From Streptomyces sp. 3214.6 (GTDB taxonomy: Bacteria > Actinomycetota > Actinomycetes > Streptomycetales > Streptomycetaceae), in the NCBI RefSeq assembly GCF_900129855.1, contig NZ_LT670819.1:2728001-2792000 (forward strand): a stretch of 64,000 nucleotides of DNA, read 5' to 3'. This document shows, piece by piece, positions 56,867 to 64,000 of the stretch (position 1 is the stretch's first letter; every line of letters starts with the position of its first letter). The notes beneath the pieces are model-generated. The model worked only from the letters and a program-made list of their open reading frames with translations, was not told the origin of the DNA and did not search any database. The translations under genes were made by a program, and so were the position numbers.

Positions 56867-57880
56867 ATGGTCACCCTCGCCGAGGTCGCCCAGCACGCCG
56901 GAGTCTCGGCGAGCACGGTGAGCTATGTCCTCAGTGGCAAGCGGTCCATCTCCACGACCACCCGGCAGCGGGTCGAGCAGAGCATCCGGGAGCTCGGCTA
57001 CCACCCGAACGCGGGCGCCCGCGCACTGGCCAGCAGCAAGTCGAACATCATCGCCCTGATGATCCCGCTGCGCACCGACATGTACGTGCCGGTGATGATG
57101 GAGATCGCCATCGCGGTGGCCACCACGGCACGCACGTACGGGTACGACGTCCTGCTGCTCACCGGCGAGGAGGGCCCCGACGCCGTGCGCCGTGTCACCG
57201 GGAGCGGGCTCGCCGACGCGATGATCCTGATGGACGTCGAGCTGGACGACGAGCGGCTGCCACTGCTGCGCTCCACCGATCAGCCGTCGGTGCTGATCGG
57301 GCTGCCCGCCGACACCTCCGGACTGACCTGCGTCGACCTGGACTTCGCGGCGACCGGCGCGCTGTGCGTGGAGCATCTGGCGACGCTGGGTCACCGGGAC
57401 ATCGCTGTCATCGGCGAGGCGCCCGCGGTCTACGAACGGCACACCGGATTCGCCGAGCGCACGCTCGACGGACTCCGGTACCGGGCCAGGGACCTGGGCC
57501 TCAGGCTGCTGCACCGCCCGTGCGAGGGCGGCTACGACGCGATGGCCGTGACCCTGGCCCGGGTCCTCGACGAGCGTCCGGGCACCACCGGCTTCGTCGT
57601 GCAGAACGAGTCGGCGGTCGAGCCGCTGCTCGCACTGCTGCGCCAGCAGGGCCGGGCGGTGCCGGAGGACGTGTCGGTGGTGGCGATCTGCCCCGACCAG
57701 GTCGCCGTGCAGGCCTCGGTCCGGCTGACGTCCGTCGCCATACCCGCCCAGGAGATGGGCCGCCACGCGGTGGAACGCCTCGTGGCCAAGCTGGAGGGGC
57801 GCGGCAGCGACGAAGTCGTGCTGATCTCCCCCGAGTTGACGGTCAGGGCGAGCACGGGACCGGCACCCGCCGCCTCCTGA
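56867..57880 (+). CDS. LacI-family transcriptional regulator
   Basis: A 337-residue LacI/GalR regulator: the helix-turn-helix and hinge are VTLAEVAQHAGVSASTVSYVLSGKRSISTTTRQRV (about 2-40), followed by a periplasmic-binding-like effector domain (IIALMIPLRTDMYVP). ATG 56867 has GGAGAG upstream. The two operators directly before it indicate autoregulation. It probably senses a sugar released by the GH31 enzyme encoded 102 bp downstream. Confidence 0.94.
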   Translation: MVTLAEVAQHAGVSASTVSYVLSGKRSISTTTRQRVEQSIRELGYHPNAGARALASSKSNIIALMIPLRTDMYVPVMMEIAIAVATTARTYGYDVLLLTGEEGPDAVRRVTGSGLADAMILMDVELDDERLPLLRSTDQPSVLIGLPADTSGLTCVDLDFAATGALCVEHLATLGHRDIAVIGEAPAVYERHTGFAERTLDGLRYRARDLGLRLLHRPCEGGYDAMAVTLARVLDERPGTTGFVVQNESAVEPLLALLRQQGRAVPEDVSVVAICPDQVAVQASVRLTSVAIPAQEMGRHAVERLVAKLEGRGSDEVVLISPELTVRASTGPAPAAS

Positions 57881-57982
57881 CCCACCCCCTCGCCGCCTGC
57901 CCCACCCCCGCTCCGCCCGCTGTCGTGCCCTGCCGGGGCACCGCCATGTCTGCACTCCTTACTCCTTCAAGGAGCACCCCAC

Positions 57983-60025
57983 ATGAACCAGCATGCCGAA
58001 AACCAGCCTCAGGTCTCACTCGCGCAGTCCTCGCCCACGGTCGGCACGTTCCGCGAACGCGGCGGCGCGCTGGAGTGGAGCGGCCGTCAGGAGACCCTGC
58101 GGATCGAGCCCTGGGGTCCGGACGCCGTCCGGGTGCGGGCCCGGCTCGGCGGGCCGATTCTCGAAGGGCTGCCGGGTGCGCTGCTCGACGAGCCGCCGGC
58201 CACCGAGAGCAGCGTCAAGGTCGGCGACGACGAAGGCCAGTTGACGGTCGGCGCGCTGACCGTCGAGGTGTCCGCCGAGGGCCTGATCCGCTTTCTGCGC
58301 ACGGAGAGCCGTACGGAGATCCTGGCCGAGGAGCGCGCCCACTTCTGGTGGCCCGGCTCCCGGCTCTACACGGCCGTCGGCAACGGACACCACCGTCTGG
58401 AGCAGCGCTTCGCCGCGTACGACGACGAGAAGCTGTACGGGCTCGGGCAGCACCAGCACGGCCGGCTGGACCAGAAGGGGCTGGTCCTGGACCTGGTCCA
58501 GCGCAACGCCGAGGTGGGCATCCCGGTGCTCACCTCCAGCCGCGGCTACACGCTGCTGTGGAACAACCCGGCGATCGGCCGGGTGGAGCTGGCCGGGAAC
58601 GGCACACGCTGGGTGGCGGACTCGGCCCGGCAGATCGACTACTGGATCAGTGCGGGCACGCCGGCCGAGGGCCAGCGCCGCTACAGCGCGGTGACGGGCC
58701 GCACCCCGATGCTGCCGGAGTGGGCGGCGGGCTTCTGGCAGTGCAAGCTGCGCTATCGCACGCAGGACGAACTCCTCGCCGTGGCACGGGAGTACAAGCG
58801 CCGGGGGCTGCCCCTGGACGCCATCGTCTGCGACTTCTTCCACTGGACGCACCTCGGCGAGTGGAAGTTCGACCTCGCGGAGTGGCCCGACCCGGCGGCG
58901 ATGGTCCGTGAACTGGACGAGCTGGGCGTGAAGCTGGTGGTCAGCGTCTGGCCGTCGGTGTCGCCGCTGAGCGAGAACCACCCGGTGATGGAGCAGCGCG
59001 GCTACTTCATCGGCACCCAGTACGGCCCGCTGGCGCACGCCGACTGGCCGGACAAGGGGGTCGCCTCGACGGTCCAGGTGGCGTTCTACGACGCGACGAA
59101 CCCCGACGCCCGTGAGTTCGTGTGGTCGAGGATCCGGGACAACTACCTTGCCCCGTACGGCATCACGGCGTTCTGGCTGGACGCCTGCGAGCCCGAGCTG
59201 AAGCCGGGCTTCCAGGAGAACCTGCGGTACTGGGCGGGTCCGGGTCTGGAGGTCGGCAACATCTACCCGGCGGACAACGCCCGCACCTTCTACGAGGGGC
59301 TGCGCGCGTCGGGCGAGGAAGAGATCATCAGCCTCAACCGGTCGGCGTGGGCGGGCAGTCAGCGCTACGGCGCCGCCCTGTGGTCCGGTGACATCGGCAC
59401 CGACTTCGCGACCCTGCGCCGCCAGATCGCGGCAGGCCTCAACACGGCGCTGTCCGGCATCCCGTGGTGGAACACGGACATCGGCGGCTTCCACGGCGGC
59501 GATCCGGGCGACCCGGCGTACCAGGAGGTGATGGTCCGCTGGTTCCAGTTCGGCGCGCTGTCCCCGCTGATGCGGCTGCACGGCTTCCGCGACCCGGGCA
59601 TGCCGCTGGGCCCGGACATGACCGGCGGCCCCAACGAGGTGTGGTCATACGGCGAGCAGGCCGGGGCGGTCATGGAGAAGTACCTGCGGCTGCGCGAGCG
59701 CATCAAGCCGTATGTCCTGAAGGTCATGCGGGAGGCACACGAGGAGGGGCTGCCGCCGATGCGGCCGCTGTTCCTGGAGTTCCCCGACGATGCCGCGACC
59801 TGGTCCGTCGACGACTCCTACCTCTTCGGCCGGGATGTGCTGGTCGCGCCGGTGCTGACGGCGGGCGCCACGGACCGCACGGTGTATCTCCCGGCGGGCG
59901 CGACCTGGACGGACGCGTGGACGGGTGAGATGTACGAGGGCGGTACGCCCGTGACGGTCGACGCCCCGCTGGACCGGCTCCCGCTGTTCCTGCGGGACGG
60001 GGCGCGGCTGCCGGTGGCCGAGTAG
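57983..60025 (+). CDS. GH31 alpha-glycosidase (alpha-xylosidase-like)
   Basis: A 680-residue intracellular glycoside hydrolase of family 31, with no signal peptide. WLDACEPE contains the nucleophile Asp400, and WSGD with Asp470 is the acid/base. Residues 1-160 form the N-terminal beta domain. YicI-like sequences such as KRRGLPLDAIVCDFFHW and LPPMRPLFLEFPDD favour alpha-xylosidase activity on xyloglucan oligosaccharides over alpha-glucosidase. It is probably transcribed with lacI. Confidence 0.92.
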   Translation: MNQHAENQPQVSLAQSSPTVGTFRERGGALEWSGRQETLRIEPWGPDAVRVRARLGGPILEGLPGALLDEPPATESSVKVGDDEGQLTVGALTVEVSAEGLIRFLRTESRTEILAEERAHFWWPGSRLYTAVGNGHHRLEQRFAAYDDEKLYGLGQHQHGRLDQKGLVLDLVQRNAEVGIPVLTSSRGYTLLWNNPAIGRVELAGNGTRWVADSARQIDYWISAGTPAEGQRRYSAVTGRTPMLPEWAAGFWQCKLRYRTQDELLAVAREYKRRGLPLDAIVCDFFHWTHLGEWKFDLAEWPDPAAMVRELDELGVKLVVSVWPSVSPLSENHPVMEQRGYFIGTQYGPLAHADWPDKGVASTVQVAFYDATNPDAREFVWSRIRDNYLAPYGITAFWLDACEPELKPGFQENLRYWAGPGLEVGNIYPADNARTFYEGLRASGEEEIISLNRSAWAGSQRYGAALWSGDIGTDFATLRRQIAAGLNTALSGIPWWNTDIGGFHGGDPGDPAYQEVMVRWFQFGALSPLMRLHGFRDPGMPLGPDMTGGPNEVWSYGEQAGAVMEKYLRLRERIKPYVLKVMREAHEEGLPPMRPLFLEFPDDAATWSVDDSYLFGRDVLVAPVLTAGATDRTVYLPAGATWTDAWTGEMYEGGTPVTVDAPLDRLPLFLRDGARLPVAE

Positions 60026-60054
60026 CCGGGTCGGGACGGCGACAGGCCGGCCGA

Positions 60055-60081
60055 GCCGGTCCCGCGCGCTGCGGGACCGGC
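60055..60081. terminator. 11-bp stem terminator between convergent glycosidase genes
   Basis: GCCGGTCCCGC (60055-60065) pairs with GCGGGACCGGC (60071-60081) around a 5-base loop. It lies between the GH31 gene (+) and the GH12 gene (-) and should terminate both. Confidence 0.85.
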
Positions 60082-60094
60082 CCGGCCGGACGGG

Positions 60095-60823
60095 TCAGCT
60101 GCTGCTGACGGTGATGTTGTTGGCCTGGAAGTCCAGGCCGCCGGAGGACGAGGTGATCTCGAAGCCGAACTGCACGTCGGTGATGGTCACGTTGCCCATC
60201 CACTGCTTCGTGTCCTTGATCCACTTCAGGATCGGCAGGATCTGCACGGTGCCGGAGGTCGAGTCCGACGTGCGCAGGAACGAGTAGACCTGCCAGGTCG
60301 AGCCGTCTGAGCGGGTGGCCGTGCCCTTGTAGACGTTCCAGCTGTGGCCGCCGAGCGTCGCGCTGCCCTGGAGGCTGCCGAGCGCCCCGACGCTGCCGTT
60401 GTAGTTGACCCACAGCATGATCTCGTGGTTGTTGCCGGTGTCCCAGACGTCGTACGAGGTGTTGTACGAGCCCGAGGACGGGACGGTGACGTTGTAGCTG
60501 CTGTTGAGCGACCCGAGGGAGGTGATCGACTTGTTGATCACCTTCTTGGAGTTGGGGTAGGACTTGATGCCGCCGGTGTTGGGGTGGTTGGCCCAGACAC
60601 CCCAGTTGGTGCCGGAGTTGGCCCAGATGCACTGGCTGCCGGCGCCGGAGCCCCAGATGTTGTTGTAGAGGGTGTAGCCGTTCAGGCTGGTGTTGCCCCA
60701 CTGGTCGCAGGAGTTCCAGACGGCGGCCGAGGCGGGCGCGGAGGCGAGGCCGATCGTGGCGCCGAGCGCGAGCGCGGGGGCGAGCAGGGCTTTGGCGACC
60801 CTGCCGAGGGTGCGTGTTGCCAT
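60095..60823 (-). CDS. Secreted GH12 endoglucanase (xyloglucanase-like)
   Basis: A 242-residue secreted enzyme from ATG 60823. The signal peptide ends ASAPASAA. The mature domain is family 12: SCDQWGNTSLNGYTLYNNIWG, HEIMLWVNY with the nucleophile Glu134, and DVQFGFEITSS with acid/base Glu222. No carbohydrate-binding module is attached. Family 12 enzymes cut beta-1,4-glucans, and many act on xyloglucan. It starts 27 bp after the GH95 stop, in the same operon. Confidence 0.93.
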   Translation of the reverse strand: MATRTLGRVAKALLAPALALGATIGLASAPASAAVWNSCDQWGNTSLNGYTLYNNIWGSGAGSQCIWANSGTNWGVWANHPNTGGIKSYPNSKKVINKSITSLGSLNSSYNVTVPSSGSYNTSYDVWDTGNNHEIMLWVNYNGSVGALGSLQGSATLGGHSWNVYKGTATRSDGSTWQVYSFLRTSDSTSGTVQILPILKWIKDTKQWMGNVTITDVQFGFEITSSSGGLDFQANNITVSSS

Positions 60824-60850
60824 GGGTGTCCCTTCCATGGGTGGGGGGAG

Positions 60851-63118
60851 TTACCACGCCCCTAGGGTGAGGACGTGGTCTACTCCGGCGACGAGGTCGA
60901 GCGGCTGTGCTTTGTCGTCGCCGTCGCCGTCGCCGGAGGAAGTCCGGAGTTCGATGCGGTGGCTGCGGTGCGGTTTCAGGACGGCCCGCGCGCCGTCGGG
61001 GCCCCATGTGAGGTCGAGTTCGGCGCCGAACCGGGTGCGTACTCCGCGGAGTTCGCCGGACGGGAGGGCCGGGTCGGGGGCGGGCAGCAGGACCAGCCGG
61101 TCGGGGGTCGACTGGACGAGCGTCTCGATCAGCACGGCGGGCAGGGTGTGCGCGGCGTCCGCGTTGTAGACGTCGCGGCGGGGGTAGTGGGCGCTCATCA
61201 GCGAGGCGTGGAAGAAGTCGCCGTCGAGGACCTGGGCGAGGGCGTGGGCGACACGCCGACCGTCCCTGAGCCGGGCGGCGATCAGCGCGTGGTGGAGGTG
61301 GCCGTGCGCGGAGTCGTTCTCGGCGCCGCGCAGTGCGAGGGCGCGGTGGGCGGCGGCCGCGAGGCGCGGGGTGTCGTAGGGGTTGATCTCGTCGAGGGGC
61401 CAGACGCCGTAGAGGTGGCTGAGGTGGCGGTGGTCGTAGGTGTCGCCGAGGCCGGGCCGGGCCCATTCGGCGAGGGCGCCGTCCGCGTTGATCCGGTGGG
61501 GCGGGAGGCGGTCGGCGAGGGCGCGCCAGCGGCCGGCGTCCGGGGTGCCGGGGTGGTAGTCGGCGGCCGTGAGCAGCGCGTGCCGGGCCGCCGAGAGGTC
61601 CATGGCCGCGTTGAGGGCGCCCCAGCTCGCGCCCGCGGGGCGGTTCTCGGGCGAGTAGGAGGGGACGACGACGAGGTGGCCGTCGGGGTCGTCCGGGTCG
61701 GTGCGGGTCAGGAAGTCCTCGTAGAACCGGGCGACTTCGGCGAGGGCGGCGGCGGTGCGCGGGTCGCGTGCGCCGCGTGTCTCGTCGTGGTCGACGAGCG
61801 GTTTGAGCAGCCAGTCGGCGCCGGCGGTCCACAGGTGGAGCGGGTACTCGCGGCTGAAGTGGTACGTCAGTCCGGACTCGCCGTCGGTGTGGGCGGGCGC
61901 GACCGCGCCCCGGGCGCCGAAGACCGCTCGGGCGTTCTCCCGCCAGTCGTCGAACTGACGGTGGATCAAAGATGCCAGTGCGTCGGTGACTTCGGGGAGT
62001 GCGGCGGGGGCGGCGGAGGCGGTCTGGAGGTTGACGTTGGCGTCGTTGGTGAAGGCCCCGGACCAGGCGGTGTCCCAGTCGCCGGTCCACAGGCCGGGCA
62101 GGCGGGGCGGGTTGAGGCCGGAGGAGGAGAGCAGGTGGTAGCGGCCCGCGGCGAAGAGCCGCTCCAGGAGAGCCGTGCTGCGGGGGCGTTCCAGCAGTTC
62201 GGAGCCGGGGAGGCCGCGCTCGGCGGGGTCGGCGTGGAGGTCGAGGGTGACGCGGTCGTAGGCGGTGCGGTGCAGCGGGAGGTGGCGGGCGAGCAGGTCG
62301 TCGTAGGAGTGCGGCAGCTCGTTCAGGGCGCGCTGCTGCGCGGTGACGTCGAGCTCGCCGGCGTGCCGGTGCACGCGGGTGAGCAGCAGCACGGACTGGG
62401 CGCCGGTGACCCGTACGCCGGGATGGATGAGCCGGGTGCGGCCGCCGGTGGCGACGACGAGGGTCACGCCCGTGTAGGCGCGGTCGCTGTCGGGGTAGCG
62501 GGCGCGCAGGGTGAGCAGGGCGCCGTCCGGGGTGAGGACGCAGCCCTGGCCGACGGCGAGGTCGGCGGGCGCGCCGGGCAGCCGGTGGTCGAGGGAGATG
62601 TCCAGGTCGAGGCCGGTGATCCGGTGGACGATCACGTCGTCGGCGCGGGAGACGAAGACCCGGCCGGCGCCGCCCACGCACGCGGCGTCGGTCTCGCCGG
62701 TGGTGAAGTCGACGAGGCGGAGATAGCGGTGGTACCGGCGCGGTTCGTCCGAGGGCGCTCTGCGCAGCCGTATCTGGAAGGCGGGGTGGAAGGGCTGGAC
62801 CCACTGCAGGGGCCGGTGGTCGGTGAAGCCTTCGGCGGCCTCCCACACTCCGGCCAGCAACTTGTCCTGGAGGGCGGGGAGTTCGGCGGCCAGCTCGGGC
62901 GGGCGGGCGTGTTCGGCACCGTTGGGGCGGACCAGGGAGTGGTGAGTGACGATGACCCGGTCGTCGTAGGGATCGCCGAACACGAGGGCGCCGTGCCGGC
63001 CGTTGCCGCTGAGGAAGGCATCCTCCCAGCGGACGGCGGGCTGGTATTCGAAGGTCGCGTGCACGGGGCTGTCGGTGCTCGGGCGGGCAGGGTACGCGCG
63101 GGGCGGGACGTGGGTCAT
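60851..63118 (-). CDS. GH95 alpha-L-fucosidase-like glycoside hydrolase
   Basis: A 755-residue protein from ATG 63118, with no signal peptide. Family 95 landmarks are WEDAFLSGNGRHGALVFGDP (N-terminal domain), LPGLWTGDWDTAWSGAFTNDANVNLQ, VPSYSPENRP with the likely catalytic Glu, and DTYDHRHLSHLYGVWPLDEINP. Family 95 removes alpha-1,2-L-fucose or L-galactose from polysaccharides. It overlaps the GH42 gene by 4 bp. Confidence 0.93.
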   Translation of the reverse strand: MTHVPPRAYPARPSTDSPVHATFEYQPAVRWEDAFLSGNGRHGALVFGDPYDDRVIVTHHSLVRPNGAEHARPPELAAELPALQDKLLAGVWEAAEGFTDHRPLQWVQPFHPAFQIRLRRAPSDEPRRYHRYLRLVDFTTGETDAACVGGAGRVFVSRADDVIVHRITGLDLDISLDHRLPGAPADLAVGQGCVLTPDGALLTLRARYPDSDRAYTGVTLVVATGGRTRLIHPGVRVTGAQSVLLLTRVHRHAGELDVTAQQRALNELPHSYDDLLARHLPLHRTAYDRVTLDLHADPAERGLPGSELLERPRSTALLERLFAAGRYHLLSSSGLNPPRLPGLWTGDWDTAWSGAFTNDANVNLQTASAAPAALPEVTDALASLIHRQFDDWRENARAVFGARGAVAPAHTDGESGLTYHFSREYPLHLWTAGADWLLKPLVDHDETRGARDPRTAAALAEVARFYEDFLTRTDPDDPDGHLVVVPSYSPENRPAGASWGALNAAMDLSAARHALLTAADYHPGTPDAGRWRALADRLPPHRINADGALAEWARPGLGDTYDHRHLSHLYGVWPLDEINPYDTPRLAAAAHRALALRGAENDSAHGHLHHALIAARLRDGRRVAHALAQVLDGDFFHASLMSAHYPRRDVYNADAAHTLPAVLIETLVQSTPDRLVLLPAPDPALPSGELRGVRTRFGAELDLTWGPDGARAVLKPHRSHRIELRTSSGDGDGDDKAQPLDLVAGVDHVLTLGAW

Positions 63119-64000
63119 GAGCGCAACACCATCACGCCGTAGCGGCCCAGCGCGACCTCGTTGGTGAGGGTCGCCCCGGTCAGCAGGTCGTGGTGGGTGC
63201 CCGGGAGGTCGACGGTGACCGGCTCGCGGCCGTGGTGGAGCAGGAACAGCAGGTCGCCTCGGCGTACGGCCTCGACGCCCGGCGGGAGGCCGTCGAGGAC
63301 GGGCCGGGCGCCCGCGTCGGCGGCGATCCGGGCGAGCAGCGTGCGGAGGGCGTCGGGCTCGGGGAGCGTGGAGACGTACCAGGCACGGTCGCCTCGCAGG
63401 ACGGCGGGCAGTCCGTCGAGCTCGCCGCCCTGGTAGACGGCTTCCACCGCGCCCGGGTCGGCCGCTTCCAGCTCCTCCGACCACAGGGTGCCGCGGAAGG
63501 CGTCGGTCTCGACGCGCTCCCCCGCCTCCAGCGGCCACCACTCGTGCAGGGTGCGGATGCCGAACAGCTCGCGCAGCCGGGCGTCCATGCCGCCGGGGCG
63601 GACCCGGTCGTCCTCGTCGGCGACACCGGTCAGGAAACCGGTCACGAGGGTGCCGCCGCCGTGGACGTGGGCGAGGAGGTTGTCGATCGCCGCGTCGGTC
63701 ATCGCGTACAGCTGTGGGACGACGACCAGTTTGTAGCCGGTGAGGTCGTGCTCGGGGTGGGCGAAGTCGGTGGTGAGGTGGGCCTCCCACAGGGCGCGGT
63801 GCCAGGCGTGCAGGACGTCCGCGTGGTCGACCCGGGTGGAGGGGCGGCCGTCCTGGGCGCCGGCCCACCAGGCGTGCCAGTCGTGCAGGATCACGACGTC
63901 CGCGGAGATATGACTGTCCGTCACCTCACCGCCGATGCGGGCGAGTTCGGTGCCGAGCTGCTTGACCTCCTGGAAGGTGCGGCCGTGTTCGCCCGCGTGG
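63115..64000 (-). CDS. GH42 beta-galactosidase (partial, C-terminal part)
   Basis: The C-terminal ~294 residues of a family 42 beta-galactosidase; the N-terminal catalytic barrel lies beyond the right edge. The frame is open through 64000 (GRTFQEVKQLGTELARIGGEV, DVVILHDWHAWW). It includes the trimerisation domain (YKLVVVPQLYAMTDAAI, GGGTLVTGFLTG) and a short beta C-terminal domain. It overlaps the GH95 start by an ATGA junction, and GH42-GH95-GH12 form one operon. Confidence 0.85.
   Translation of the reverse strand, partial: HAGEHGRTFQEVKQLGTELARIGGEVTDSHISADVVILHDWHAWWAGAQDGRPSTRVDHADVLHAWHRALWEAHLTTDFAHPEHDLTGYKLVVVPQLYAMTDAAIDNLLAHVHGGGTLVTGFLTGVADEDDRVRPGGMDARLRELFGIRTLHEWWPLEAGERVETDAFRGTLWSEELEAADPGAVEAVYQGGELDGLPAVLRGDRAWYVSTLPEPDALRTLLARIAADAGARPVLDGLPPGVEAVRRGDLLFLLHHGREPVTVDLPGTHHDLLTGATLTNEVALGRYGVMVLRS

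Noticed and set aside
59724..62846. A 1040-residue minus-strand frame across the GH12 and GH95 genes
   Set aside because: Arg/Pro-rich shadow in another frame of two clear glycoside hydrolases.

Overview
This is a very GC-rich actinobacterial chromosome segment with strong third-position GC bias and frequent GTG starts. Gene content and order point to Streptomyces: an ESX-type type VII secretion system (T7SS) lies beside a long ParA-like ATPase, then ribF, truB, rbfA, DUF503, infB, ylxR, nusA and rimP, then proS, ispG, rseP and dxr. I saw no rRNA, tRNA, CRISPR array or intact insertion sequence.

Region 1 (1-27.6 kb) is the T7SS locus: eccD (cut by the left edge), eccC, two mycosins, eccB, eccE, at least four WXG100/Esx-like proteins and several modules that look like secreted effectors with partners. 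In each module a small helical protein is encoded just upstream of a larger protein, and a candidate protective gene lies downstream. They are: (a) an alpha/beta-hydrolase effector with two tandem paralogous lipoproteins (5.5-8.9 kb); (b) a Pro/Gly-rich WXG protein (12.9-15 kb); (c) a WXG protein with a C-terminal hydrophobic hairpin plus a small membrane protein (15.2-17.8 kb); (d) an RNase A-like toxin, a putative immunity gene, a truncated second RNase A-like C-terminus and a CdiI-like immunity gene (18-21.7 kb). Module (d) has the arrangement expected of a polymorphic toxin locus that has exchanged toxin tips. A small island (8.9-10.5 kb: gene remnant, three overlapping Cys-rich or small genes, a GntR regulator) splits the secretion genes.

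Region 2 (27.9-36.2 kb) holds a ParA/MinD-type ATPase with an N-terminal disordered stretch of roughly 720 residues, ribF, and a large degenerate-trypsin/P-loop ATPase protein lying between ribF and truB.

Region 3 (36.4-56.4 kb) is housekeeping: the rimP-nusA-ylxR-infB-DUF503-rbfA-truB translation/transcription operon, a lipoprotein/ferritin-like pair, a degenerate aminoglycoside-kinase-like protein, proS, two GNAT proteins, the isoprenoid genes dxr and ispG around rseP, a secreted ricin-like lectin and an acyl-CoA dehydrogenase.

Region 4 (56.4 kb to the right edge) is a LacI-regulated carbohydrate locus: a LacI regulator with two near-identical palindromic operators, a GH31 glycosidase, a secreted GH12 endoglucanase, a GH95 alpha-L-fucosidase and a GH42 beta-galactosidase (cut by the right edge). 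The enzyme set fits breakdown of fucosylated xyloglucan.
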